From Algiphilus aromaticivorans DG1253 (GTDB lineage Bacteria > Pseudomonadota > Gammaproteobacteria > Nevskiales > Nevskiaceae), in assembly GCF_000733765.1 (NCBI RefSeq), contig NZ_JPOG01000001.1, forward strand, positions 2,728,001-2,792,000: a DNA stretch of 64,000 nucleotides. Reading direction: 5' to 3'. Both the position numbers and the translations under genes were made by a program. How positions within the stretch are numbered: the first letter of the stretch is position 1; every line of letters starts with the position of its first letter. Below the pieces are notes generated by a model. It saw only the letters and a list, made by a program, of their open reading frames with translations, did no database searches and was not told the DNA's origin. This document shows positions 55,000 to 62,585 of this stretch, in pieces.

Positions 55000-55690
55000 G
55001 GCGGAAATCCAGATCGAAGACGTCGTGCCCGCGCGCGATGCCGCGCTGCTCGAAATGCGTAGGTGGCCGCGAGTCGGGGCGCGGGGCGTAGCCATCGCCG
55101 GCGGCGTTGGCCAGTCCGGGCGCTTCGCCGCAAACCGCCAGCATATGCTCGGCGTAGTCCGCCCAGTCGGTCGCCAGCTGCAGACGCCCGCCGTGCATCA
55201 GCTTGCCGGTGAGCAGCGTCAGGAAATCGGGCCGGATCAGCCGGCGCTTGTGGTGGCGCTTCTTTGTCCAGGGGTCGGGAAACTCGATGATGCAAGTGTC
55301 TATGCTCTGCGCTGGCATGGCGGCAAGGAACTCCACGCCGTCACAGCGCGCCACGCGCAGATTGTCGACGCCTTCGGCCTCGGCGCGCCGCATCAGGCGC
55401 CCGACGCCCGGGCGGTGCACCTCGATGCCCAGGTAGTTGCGCTCGGGGTCGCGCTGGGCACGCCAGAGCGTGGCCTCGCCGTTGCCGAAGCCGATCTCGA
55501 GCACCAGGGGCGCCGGCCGCACAAAACGCGCCTGCACGTCACCGGCGCTGTCCAGCCCGACGCCGTATTGCGGCCACAGGCGCTCCAGCGCCTGCGCCTG
55601 CGCGGGGGTGATGCGGCCCTCGCGCAGCACGAAGCTGCGCACGCGCCGCGGATGCAGCACGGCGCTGGCCTCGGGCGCGTTCTGGCTCAC
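54992..55690 (-). CDS. trmB: tRNA (guanine-N7)-methyltransferase
   Basis: A 232-residue SAM-dependent methyltransferase forming m7G46 in t[18 protein letters not shown], the SAM loop [27 protein letters not shown] and the catalytic [16 protein letters not shown] are intact. The start is GTG 55690, overlapping the thiSG stop (GTGA), so it is coupled to thiazole synthesis, a frequent gammaproteobacterial linkage. Confidence 0.95.
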   Translation of the reverse strand: MSQNAPEASAVLHPRRVRSFVLREGRITPAQAQALERLWPQYGVGLDSAGDVQARFVRPAPLVLEIGFGNGEATLWRAQRDPERNYLGIEVHRPGVGRLMRRAEAEGVDNLRVARCDGVEFLAAMPAQSIDTCIIEFPDPWTKKRHHKRRLIRPDFLTLLTGKLMHGGRLQLATDWADYAEHMLAVCGEAPGLANAAGDGYAPRPDSRPPTHFEQRGIARGHDVFDLDFRRV

Positions 55691-56688
55691 CGCGACACGC
55701 CCTCCTCGGGCGAGGAGGCCGAGGCGAAGCGCCGGCGCGCCATGCGGCCGGCCAGGAAGGCCTCGCGGCCGGCTTCCACACCAAGCTTCATCGCACGCGC
55801 CATGCGCACCGGGTCGCGCGCCTCGGCGATGGCCGTGTTCATCAGCACCCCATGGCAGCCCAGCTCCATGGCGACGGCGGCGTCCGAAGCCGTGCCGACA
55901 CCGGCGTCGACCAGGATCGGCACGGTGGCCTGCTCGATGATGGTCATCAGGTTGTAGCGGTTCTGGATGCCCAGGCCGGAGCCGATGGGCGCCGCAAGCG
56001 GCATCACCGCCACGCAGCCGGCCTCCTCCAGGCGCTTGCACATCACGGGATCGTCGCTGGTGTAGGCCATCACCTCGAAACCCTCGGCGACCAGCGTCTC
56101 GGCGGCGGCGAGCGTGGCCGGAACATCGGGATACAGCGTGGTGCGATCACCGATCACCTCCAGCTTCACCAGAGAATGACCATCAAGCAATTCGCGCGCC
56201 AATCGGCAGGTGCGCACAGCCTCGTCGGCCGTGTAGCAGCCCGCCGTGTTGGGCAGGATGGTGAAGACATCCGGCGGCAATGTGTCGAGCAGATTCGGCT
56301 CGTCGGGCGATTGGCCGATGTTCGTGCGGCGCAGCGCCACGGTAACGATCTCCGCGCCGGAGGCGTCGATTGCTGAGCGCGTCTGCTGCGCGTCGCGGTA
56401 CTTGCCTGTGCCCACCAGCAGCCGCGAGCCGAAGCGGCGGCCGCCGACGATCAGCGGATCCTCGGGCTCGGCGGCGCCGCCACCGATGGCGCGCACGATC
56501 TCGAACTGATCGCCTTCGGCGACCCGGGTGGCCTCGTACTGCGTGCGCGGCAGGATGGCGCCGTTGTGCTCGACAACCACGCGCTGCTCGCCCTGGCCGA
56601 GCTCGTCGAGCAGCCTGGCGACGGAAATGCCCGCGCTCGCCTCGTGCGATTCGCCATTGAGCGTGATGGAAATCCTGCCTGCAGTCAT
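55687..56688 (-). CDS. Fused sulfur carrier ThiS and thiazole synthase ThiG
   Basis: A 333-residue fusion. Residues about 1-70 are ThiS ([15 protein letters not shown]...[14 protein letters not shown]), and from about 75 the ThiG barrel follows ([23 protein letters not shown], Schiff-base Lys in [42 protein letters not shown]). ThiS normally ends in a free Gly-Gly thiocarboxylate; here GGG runs straight into ThiG. The fusion type is known in some proteobacteria. ATG 56688 was chosen as nearest to the ThiS N-terminus. No TPP riboswitch was found upstream. First gene of thiSG-trmB-prk-tas. Confidence 0.93.
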   Translation of the reverse strand: MTAGRISITLNGESHEASAGISVARLLDELGQGEQRVVVEHNGAILPRTQYEATRVAEGDQFEIVRAIGGGAAEPEDPLIVGGRRFGSRLLVGTGKYRDAQQTRSAIDASGAEIVTVALRRTNIGQSPDEPNLLDTLPPDVFTILPNTAGCYTADEAVRTCRLARELLDGHSLVKLEVIGDRTTLYPDVPATLAAAETLVAEGFEVMAYTSDDPVMCKRLEEAGCVAVMPLAAPIGSGLGIQNRYNLMTIIEQATVPILVDAGVGTASDAAVAMELGCHGVLMNTAIAEARDPVRMARAMKLGVEAGREAFLAGRMARRRFASASSPEEGVSR

Positions 56689-56820
56689 CGATGCACCCGG
56701 GTTTCGGCCAGCCGGGCATGATAACCGAGCACCGCCAGCCGCCGGCAGCCCTTCCGCAGGCGGCCCTTGACGGGCCACCCCTTCGCGCGCTGCGCGCGAG
56801 TGGCTACGATCAGAGCGTTC

Positions 56821-56962
56821 GTGGGCGTAGCTCAATGGGCCGAAGGCATTGCCTTCGGCGGCTGGGCCAGGGATGGCCCAGCCCGGGTCACTTAATGAGC
56901 GCAGGAAGCGCGAATTTAGTGACTGCGGCCAAGCGGCACCGCGTTACAATCAGGCTGTATTG
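56821..56962 (+). ncRNA. Structured unit 1 (tRNA-Gly 5' end plus three hairpins)
   Basis: Hairpin 1: 56839-56847 with 56851-56859 (9 bp). Hairpin 2: 56860-56868 with 56875-56883 (9 bp), loop AGGGAT. Hairpin 3: GTCACT/AGTGAC (56887-56892, 56918-56923) closing an arm with a GA/GA internal loop and GCGC/GCGC stem, loop AGGAA. Probable start site just after a TACGAT hexamer at 56805-56810. Whether it makes a stable RNA is unproven. Confidence 0.5.
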
Positions 56963-57103
56963 GCGGGTGTAGCTCAATGGGTCGATCGCGAAGCGATCGA
57001 CGGGCGAGCCAGGAAGGCTCGGCCAGGGTCACTTGGCGAGGCCCGGATGGCCGAGCTTAGTGACCGCGGCGAAGCGGCACCGCGTTACAATCTGACGCGA
57101 TAG
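56963..57103 (+). ncRNA. Structured unit 2 with changed but still paired stems
   Basis: Hairpin 1 is GTCGATCGC-GAA-GCGATCGAC; hairpin 2 has GAGCC/GGCTC with loop AGGAA; hairpin 3 keeps GTCACT/AGTGAC, the GA/GA internal loop and a GGCC/GGCC stem with loop CGGAT. Nearly every stem differs in sequence from unit 1 while base pairing is kept, apart from a bulge in hairpin 2. This indicates selection on RNA structure. Confidence 0.5.
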
Positions 57104-57245
57104 GCGGGTGTAGCTCAATGGGCCGAAGGCATTGCCTTCGGCGGCTGGGCCAGGGATGGCCCAGCCTGGGTCACTTGATGAGCGCAGGAAGCGCGAACTT
57201 AGTGACTGCGGCCAAGCGGCACCGCGTTACAATCAAGCTGTGTTG
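57104..57245 (+). ncRNA. Structured unit 3, near copy of unit 1
   Basis: Same hairpins and loops as unit 1 (AGGGAT and AGGAA), differing at about six positions, most of them outside the main stems. It ends with TACAAT at 57228-57233, the likely -10 of the split tRNA-Gly gene that follows. Confidence 0.5.
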
Positions 57246-58067
57246 GCGGGTGTAGCTCAATGGTAGAGCAGAAGCTTCCCAAGCGTGCGACGTGAGTCGC
57301 GAGGTAGCTGACCTATCAGCACGAGGCGAAAGCCGAAGACTGATGAAGCAGCCTTGAAGGGTTCTAAGCGAGGTCGCCTAGAACACATCAGCGGCGTAAG
57401 CCGTGCAGGAAATTGTTGGATGGCCATCGCCAGATGACCTGCCCAACCCGGTGTTCAGCCACCGGTAGCCTAGGAACGGTGCGGGACTGGTAACGGTCCG
57501 GTGCTAAGCGTTCTGACAACGTAACTCCCCACGGGGGCGCCTACCCCGCGAGGGGTTGGCGTGCATCGATTGGCGCAATCGATTCGGTGCTAGGCTGGGT
57601 TGCAGGGTTAACGCAAGTGAACCGTCGTTAAACGTCGTGAAGCTACATGGATCTGCGCCGTGCGTTCGATCCATTCACCGGAGCAGGCGGCTTGCTGCTT
57701 GCCACCGGGAGCGGTCGGTTGTGCTGTTGCTTGGTCGGCACACGCTGACATGAGTACCGCCGGCGAAAAGACGGAACCCTAACCACCCTGTTTCCTGTAC
57801 GGAACACGGTAAGCCCAATGCGGTGTTCCCTTGGGAACAAGTCGTGTCGTAAGATACGATGCATCCGCAGTGGGTAAAGGATCGTGGAGAAAGCGAATGC
57901 CCGGCTGTAATGGTCGGGATACGGGGTTGAAATGATGACCCCCGCCGAAAGGCGTGCCCACTTCCACGTGGTGGCCTATCGCTAGATAGGTCTGTACCCA
58001 CCTCCCTGAGGGGCGAATACACTTCCCCTCAGGGGCGCAGTGTGTCCGTCTCCTTCAGGGGTCTCGG

Positions 58068-58141
58068 GCGGGTGTAGCTCAATGGTAGAGCTTCTGGTTC
58101 CCAACCAGATGACGAGGGTTCGATTCCCTTCACCCGCTCCA
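58068..58141 (+). tRNA. tRNA-Gly(CCC), intact, inside domain IV of the intron
   Basis: A 74-nt cloverleaf: acceptor GCGGGTG/CACCCGC (7 bp), D arm GCTC/GAGC, anticodon stem TCTGG/CCAGA (5 bp), loop TTCCCAA with CCC at 58100-58102, variable TGAC, T arm GAGGG/CCCTT, discriminator T and encoded CCA. D and T arms equal those of the split gene; only positions 26-31 and 39-44 differ. No promoter-like hexamer is seen directly upstream, so it probably depends on the transcript entering from 57228. The final A of CCA is also the A of an ATG. Confidence 0.95.
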
Positions 58142-58161
58142 TGTCACCAAAGGAGGTTGAT

Positions 58162-59859
58162 ATGGACGCAGTGGATTCCGCTTGCGATGTCGCCTCCACC
58201 GAATGGCAATGCTGGTCCGATATTGACTGGGCTCAGTGTTTCCGCACGGTCAGGAGGTTACAGACTCGTATAGCGAAGGCGGCATCGGCCGGCGATTGGC
58301 GGAGTGCAAAACGGCTCCAACGGTTGCTGACCAACTCAACGGCAGGTAAGGCTGTAGCGGTCCGTCGAGTTACCGAGAACCGCGGTAAAGCGACGCCGGG
58401 CGTGGACAGGGAAACCTGGTCTACCCCTTCGTCAAAGTGGCAGGCAGTCAGTGCGCTCCGGCGCAATGGTTACCGGCCACAACCTCTGAGGCGTGTCCAC
58501 ATTCCCAAGAGCAACGGGAAGAAGCGTCCTCTGGGCATTCCGACGATGAAGGACCGAGCAATGCAAGCGCTGTACTGGCTTGCGCTCGACCCAGTCTCGG
58601 AAAGCACAGCGGATCTCAACTCGTACGGTTTTCGGCCCCATCGGTCCACAGCGGACGCGATTCAGCAATGCAAGACAGCGCTGAGTCGTGAATGCTCGCC
58701 GAAATGGGTTCTGGAAGCCGACATCAAGGGATGCTTCGACAACATCAGCCACGACTGGCTCATCCGCAACGTTCTTGTGGACAAGCAGATGCTCCGAAAG
58801 TGGCTGAAGGCGGGATTTGTCGAAAAGGGATGCCTCTTCCCCACCGAAGCTGGAACCCCACAGGGCGGGATCATCTCGCCCACGCTGGCCAATCTGACGC
58901 TGGACGGTCTGGAACCACTCCTCCGGGAGCGCTTCAAGTCTAGAAAGCTGAAAGTGCGGCTGGTCCGATACGCGGATGACTTCATCGTCACCGGTAGTTC
59001 GCGAGAGCTATTGGAGCGTGACGTCACCCCGGTCATCGAGTCCTTTCTGGCTGAGCGCGGCCTTACGCTCTCGAAGGAAAAGACCCGCGTGACACACGTC
59101 GAAGAGGGTTTCGACTTCCTAGGTTGGCATGCCCGATGGCTCCGCGAGGGACTGACGGTCGTGCCCGCCAAGCGCAATCGCGCAGTGTTCTACGGCAAGG
59201 TTCGGGACTCAGCACGAACTATGCGGACGGCTAAGCAGGAAGATTTAATCTCCCGGCTGAACCAGATCCTCCGGGGCTGGGCTCAGTACCATCAACCCGT
59301 AGCAGTTCGCGACACGTTCCGGCAGCTGGATCACCAGATCTGGTACGCCTTATGGCGCTGGGCGAAGCGGCGACACCCCAATAAGGGCCGCAGATGGATC
59401 AAGAAGCGGTATTTCTCGACCATCCACGGCCGTGACTGGAGGTTCGCCGTCGATGACCGTCAGCTTGTTCTTCTGTCCGCATTCCATTACCGAATGCACA
59501 AGAAGATCAAAGCTGAGGCCAACCCCTACCTGCCGCAATGGGAGTCTTATCTGCTCAGCCGACTCGGCTGGAGGATGGGCCAAACTCTGCGCGGCAAAGG
59601 GAAACTGCAGTGGTTGTGGAAACAGCAGGAGGGGCGCTGCCCCATCTGTCGCGCACCGATCACTCCGGACACTGGATGGCATCTACATCACAAGGTCCGG
59701 CGGGTCGATGGCGGCACGGACGATACGTCCAACCTGCTGCTACTCCACCCCACTTGCCATCGGCAGGTGCACTCGCGCTGGAACGGCGAAAGCACCGATG
59801 CGCTGAACGGGGAACCGGAAGGTTCTCACGCCGCCGCCCTTCTCAAAGAGCTGGGTTAG
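58162..59859 (+). CDS. ltrA: Group II intron-encoded reverse transcriptase/maturase with HNH endonuclease
   Basis: A 565-residue protein. RT domain: RVHIPKSNGKKRPLGIP, ADIKGCFDNISHDWL, AGTPQGGIISPTLANL and catalytic RYADDFIV (about 270-273). Maturase X region about 370-450 (ILRGWAQYHQPVAVRDTFRQLDHQIWYALWRWAKRRHP). C-terminal HNH with zinc Cys CPICRAPI (about 493) and HLHHKVRRVDGGTDDTSNLLLLHPTCHRQVH. It would splice and mobilise the host intron. Start ATG 58162 has AAAGGAGG 5 bases upstream; ATG 58141 overlaps the tRNA CCA and is unlikely. No frameshift or stop, so it is probably active. Confidence 0.95.
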   Translation: MDAVDSACDVASTEWQCWSDIDWAQCFRTVRRLQTRIAKAASAGDWRSAKRLQRLLTNSTAGKAVAVRRVTENRGKATPGVDRETWSTPSSKWQAVSALRRNGYRPQPLRRVHIPKSNGKKRPLGIPTMKDRAMQALYWLALDPVSESTADLNSYGFRPHRSTADAIQQCKTALSRECSPKWVLEADIKGCFDNISHDWLIRNVLVDKQMLRKWLKAGFVEKGCLFPTEAGTPQGGIISPTLANLTLDGLEPLLRERFKSRKLKVRLVRYADDFIVTGSSRELLERDVTPVIESFLAERGLTLSKEKTRVTHVEEGFDFLGWHARWLREGLTVVPAKRNRAVFYGKVRDSARTMRTAKQEDLISRLNQILRGWAQYHQPVAVRDTFRQLDHQIWYALWRWAKRRHPNKGRRWIKKRYFSTIHGRDWRFAVDDRQLVLLSAFHYRMHKKIKAEANPYLPQWESYLLSRLGWRMGQTLRGKGKLQWLWKQQEGRCPICRAPITPDTGWHLHHKVRRVDGGTDDTSNLLLLHPTCHRQVHSRWNGESTDALNGEPEGSHAAALLKELG

Positions 59860-59868
59860 TGGCTGCTT

Positions 59869-59943
59869 GAGCCCAGTGCGCGGAAACGTGCACGCTGGGT
59901 TCTTAGGGGGGAGGGCGACCGCGAGGTCGCCCTCCTACCCGAC
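59869..59943 (+). ncRNA. Group II intron domains V and VI
   Basis: Domain V is a 34-nt hairpin starting GAGCCC and ending GGGTTC around the GGAAAC loop. Domain VI has a long GC-rich stem with GCGA loop and an unpaired A at 59937, the predicted lariat branch point 7 nt from the 3' splice site. Confidence 0.9.
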
Positions 59944-60001
59944 TTACGACGAGGGTTCGATTCCCTTCACCCGCTCCAGATTCGGCCCGCGGCACCCGTC
60001 C

Positions 60002-62404
60002 TCAGGGGCAGGCCGCCGCCTCACCCTCCAGCCGGAAAGCAGAAGACACCCCCTCGTAGGCCCCGCCCGGCTCCGCTACACCACTGTGGCGGAGCCGGTA
60101 GCGCCCCGCCGGAGCATCCGCCGGTACATGCCAGACCGCTTCCAGCGTCGACGGCCCCGTCGGTGGCACGTCCAGTGGTAGCGGCACCGCAGCTGCGGGC
60201 TCCCAGCGGAAGCGCAGCTCCGGGTCGCGATCACGCGCAACGGTTTCCCAACTGCCGTCGGCGGCCTCGCGCTCGACAAGGACATAGCTGCCGCCCAGCC
60301 GCAACTCGTTGCGCGGATGTCCGGCCTGGAAGCGGGCGCGCACGATCTCTCCGCGCCCGGCCACCTCGGGAACGTCGGCCACCACGCTGCCGAAACCCTC
60401 ACCCGCCGGCAGATCGGAGGCCACATAAGACGGCCGGCGCAGCACCGGCACCGGGCGCGGGAAATCCGGCCCGGCCGCGATATCGTCACCGTCGCGCATC
60501 GACAGCGCCAGCCGGCGCGTCTCCTGCTGCACGGCAGCGAGGCTCCAGGGGCCGTAGACCGTTGAGGCCCCCTCGTACTGCTGACTGGCGTATTCAGCGC
60601 GGGTCGTCAGATAGTGCGTGTAGTCATTGACCAGCCCGGCGACGACGACGCTGTCGACGCCGACCGGGGCCAGTGTTTCCAGCATCAGCCGGCGCAGGCG
60701 ACGCCCGGACATGGTGGTCACTTCCCAGGGCAGCCCGAGGATGGCCAGATTGCCGACGCGCAAGATCTGGAAGGGCTCCACCGGCGTCTCGAAGTTGAGG
60801 CTGGGCCCCAGAAGCTCAAGAATGCGCTCCGGCAGGCCACCCGCAGACTCGCCGAGGTTGAGCGGCAGCAGCACCGGCTTCTCGGCGTGACAGCCCATGC
60901 CCAGCAACGGCAGCTGGTCGAGGTTGCAGAGCAGCAGCGCCGACACCGTCTCCAGCGGCAGCGCCAGCTCTGTCAGGCCGGCGAAATCCTCGGCGACGGC
61001 TTCCAGCAGAGCCGGGTCGGCATCGCACGACAGGCCCTCATCACTGATCGGCCCCGGCCCATCCTCGGCACCGGCCGGGAAGGAGACACCGAGAGCAGCG
61101 TTGCAGGTGCGCTTGTCGGCGCTGTCGAGTTCGGGCGGGTGTTCCAGCGCCGCGAGCACCGCCTCGTCGGTGACGGCAACATCGTTCATGCGCACGTGCG
61201 TAAAGCGGTAGTCGACCGGCCCGCGCAGCGGCGCGCCGCCGGCCTCCCACAGCTCTATGGCGCGCGCCAGATGCTTGGTGCCGGAGATGGCGGTCGACTC
61301 GTACACGGTCTCGCCGCCACCGCGCGCCGGGTCCGGATGCGGGAATTCCTCGATGAAGATGTTGGGCGAGGCATCGCCCGAATCAGCCTGGGCGAAGGCC
61401 GCAACGAAGGGCGCCTCGGCATCCGGCACGGCGGGACCGGCCCCCATCAGACGCTCGAAGCCCAGCGCTGCGAAACCCTTCATGTCCGGGCTGACGAGAT
61501 CGGCTTCCGGTCCGACGATGGTCGGATGCACCGCGAACCAGTTGATGATGCCGGCAGGTGCGCCGTCGGCGCGGTGCAGGTTGAGCTGCAGCATGCGCTT
61601 GTTGACGTCGACCTCCTCGCCGCGCTGGTTGACGAAGGCAGCGCGCTCGGCCGCGCTGTTGCGCGCATAGGCGGGCTTGGAGCGGTTGATGTTGGTATCG
61701 CGCAGCGCACCGTCGGCCAGGTGGATGGGCGCGGGCTCCGGATGCGCTTCGATGTCGTCGTGCGCACGGCCGATGGCTGCCACGATGCCGTCGACGATGG
61801 TCTCGTGCACCAGCGCGTCATAGCCGAGATGCAGCGCATTGCCGGCCTCGACGTGCGCGTAGCCGGCCGGGCCGTTGTGCGTGTGTGTGGCCGAGAGCAT
61901 GACGTTCTCGGCACCGTAGTGCGCGGCCAGCTCGGCATCGGCGGCCAGGGCGTCGAGCACGCCGCTGCGCAGCGAGCCCCACATCAGGCCGATATCGGCC
62001 GAGACGAAGACCGCGCGCTTGCCGTTGCAGGGTGAAGCGAAGACGAAAGCGCGTGCGAACTGGCGCTGATGAATGCCGCGCATGACCTGCGTCGGGTCCT
62101 CCCAGCCGGCACCACTCTTGTTCGCCGCCGGGCCGGTGATGTCCTGCAGGCCGCGACCGACGCGGAAGCGCGCGTTCTCGCGGCAGGCGCCGTCGGCCTC
62201 GCCGACCGGCGCCGGCGGCGAGACGTCCAGCGGCGCGCCGGGCGCGTCGCGCCCCGCTCCGACTTCACTCAGCGGGTTGTCCAGCACGCAGCGCACGGCA
62301 GTGCTGTCCAAGGACTCACCAACGCCGGGTACGTCACTGCCGCCGCAAGCGGCGAGGACAACAGCCGCCAGCGCGGCGATAGTAGCTTTGCGTAAATGGC
62401 TCAT
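60002..62404 (-). CDS. Neutral/alkaline ceramidase, lipoprotein form
   Basis: An 800-residue enzyme of the neutral ceramidase family, hydrolysing ceramide to sphingosine and fatty acid. Lipoprotein signal with lipobox LAAC (Cys20), then the catalytic domain: zinc site SATHTHNGPAGY, FAVHPT and the nucleophile segment NINRSKPAYARNSAAER; later WEVTTMSGRRLR and LVNDYTHYLTTRAEYASQQYEG. A C-terminal Ig-like region follows (about 650-800). It is longer than P. aeruginosa ceramidase (about 670) and membrane-anchored rather than secreted. ATG 62404; in-frame starts upstream precede the signal peptide. Confidence 0.92.
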   Translation of the reverse strand: MSHLRKATIAALAAVVLAACGGSDVPGVGESLDSTAVRCVLDNPLSEVGAGRDAPGAPLDVSPPAPVGEADGACRENARFRVGRGLQDITGPAANKSGAGWEDPTQVMRGIHQRQFARAFVFASPCNGKRAVFVSADIGLMWGSLRSGVLDALAADAELAAHYGAENVMLSATHTHNGPAGYAHVEAGNALHLGYDALVHETIVDGIVAAIGRAHDDIEAHPEPAPIHLADGALRDTNINRSKPAYARNSAAERAAFVNQRGEEVDVNKRMLQLNLHRADGAPAGIINWFAVHPTIVGPEADLVSPDMKGFAALGFERLMGAGPAVPDAEAPFVAAFAQADSGDASPNIFIEEFPHPDPARGGGETVYESTAISGTKHLARAIELWEAGGAPLRGPVDYRFTHVRMNDVAVTDEAVLAALEHPPELDSADKRTCNAALGVSFPAGAEDGPGPISDEGLSCDADPALLEAVAEDFAGLTELALPLETVSALLLCNLDQLPLLGMGCHAEKPVLLPLNLGESAGGLPERILELLGPSLNFETPVEPFQILRVGNLAILGLPWEVTTMSGRRLRRLMLETLAPVGVDSVVVAGLVNDYTHYLTTRAEYASQQYEGASTVYGPWSLAAVQQETRRLALSMRDGDDIAAGPDFPRPVPVLRRPSYVASDLPAGEGFGSVVADVPEVAGRGEIVRARFQAGHPRNELRLGGSYVLVEREAADGSWETVARDRDPELRFRWEPAAAVPLPLDVPPTGPSTLEAVWHVPADAPAGRYRLRHSGVAEPGGAYEGVSSAFRLEGEAAACP

Positions 62405-62585
62405 TTCTTTGGGGTCCGGACTATCGGGTGAGTCTATGCGGCGCGCCACGCAATGACAGTCGTCCTTATGCAGGAGCCTGTCAGCTTTCTGCCATGTTGT
62501 GCGGGCAGAATCTGAACAGCGCTGCGTAGTTGCCCGTGCGGCACCGTTATCGGCTAGGATGCGGAGTAGATAGAGGCCCCACGCC

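Larger units (their letters stand above)
56821..57245 (+). repeat. Three tandem units of about 142 bp, each starting with a tRNA-Gly 5' end
   Basis: Unit starts are 56821, 56963 and 57104, and the split tRNA-Gly gene starts at the next register position, 57246 (spacings 142, 141, 142). Each unit opens with the first 18 nt of tRNA-Gly (GCGGGTGTAGCTCAATGG; GTGGGCG variant in the first). It then carries three hairpins and ends in GCGGCACCGCGTTACAATC. TACAAT lies exactly 12 nt before the next tRNA-like start each time. The tRNA 3' half is missing from every unit. Units 1 and 3 are nearly identical; unit 2 differs in most stem bases but keeps most of the pairing. Confidence 0.92.
57285..59943 (+). 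mobile_element. Group II intron, 2659 nt, with RT/maturase/HNH gene and a tRNA-Gly in domain IV
   Basis: Begins GTGCGACG, the group II 5' consensus. EBS1 candidate GCTTGG (57729-57734) pairs all six bases of the 5' exon end CCAAGC (57279-57284). Domain V is 59869-59902 with its GGAAAC loop. Domain VI has a bulged A at 59937, seventh from the 3' end, and the intron ends CCCGAC. Domains II-III occupy about 57780-57960 (segments such as GAATGCCCGGCTGTAATGG typical of group IIB introns). Domain IV holds a full tRNA-Gly (58068-58141) and the protein gene (58162-59859). All parts look intact. Confidence 0.92.
57246..59978 (+). tRNA. tRNA-Gly(CCC) gene interrupted by a group II intron
   Basis: 5' exon 57246-57284 (acceptor, D arm, anticodon loop TTCCCAA, anticodon CCC at 57278-57280) and 3' exon 59944-59978 (T arm GAGGG-TTCGATT-CCCTT, acceptor strand CACCCGC, discriminator T, encoded CCA). 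Spliced length is 74 nt, the same as the intact copy at 58068. The break falls between tRNA positions 40 and 41 in the anticodon stem. The spliced stem has four pairs and a G27-A43 mismatch, so it may be slightly degenerate. Confidence 0.88.

Noticed and set aside
56689-56820. TPP riboswitch upstream of thiSG
   Set aside because: The CTGAGA-containing thi-box core is not present on the minus strand before 56688.
56821-57245. Three consecutive tRNA-Gly genes
   Set aside because: Only the first 18 nt match; anticodon, T arm and 3' acceptor strand are missing in all three units.
56821-57245. CRISPR array
   Set aside because: Units are 142 bp and differ throughout in a covarying way; there is no short invariant repeat with unique spacers and no cas genes.
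58141-58161. ATG 58141 as start of the intron protein
   Set aside because: It uses the A of the tRNA CCA end and has no ribosome site; ATG 58162 has AAAGGAGG at proper distance.
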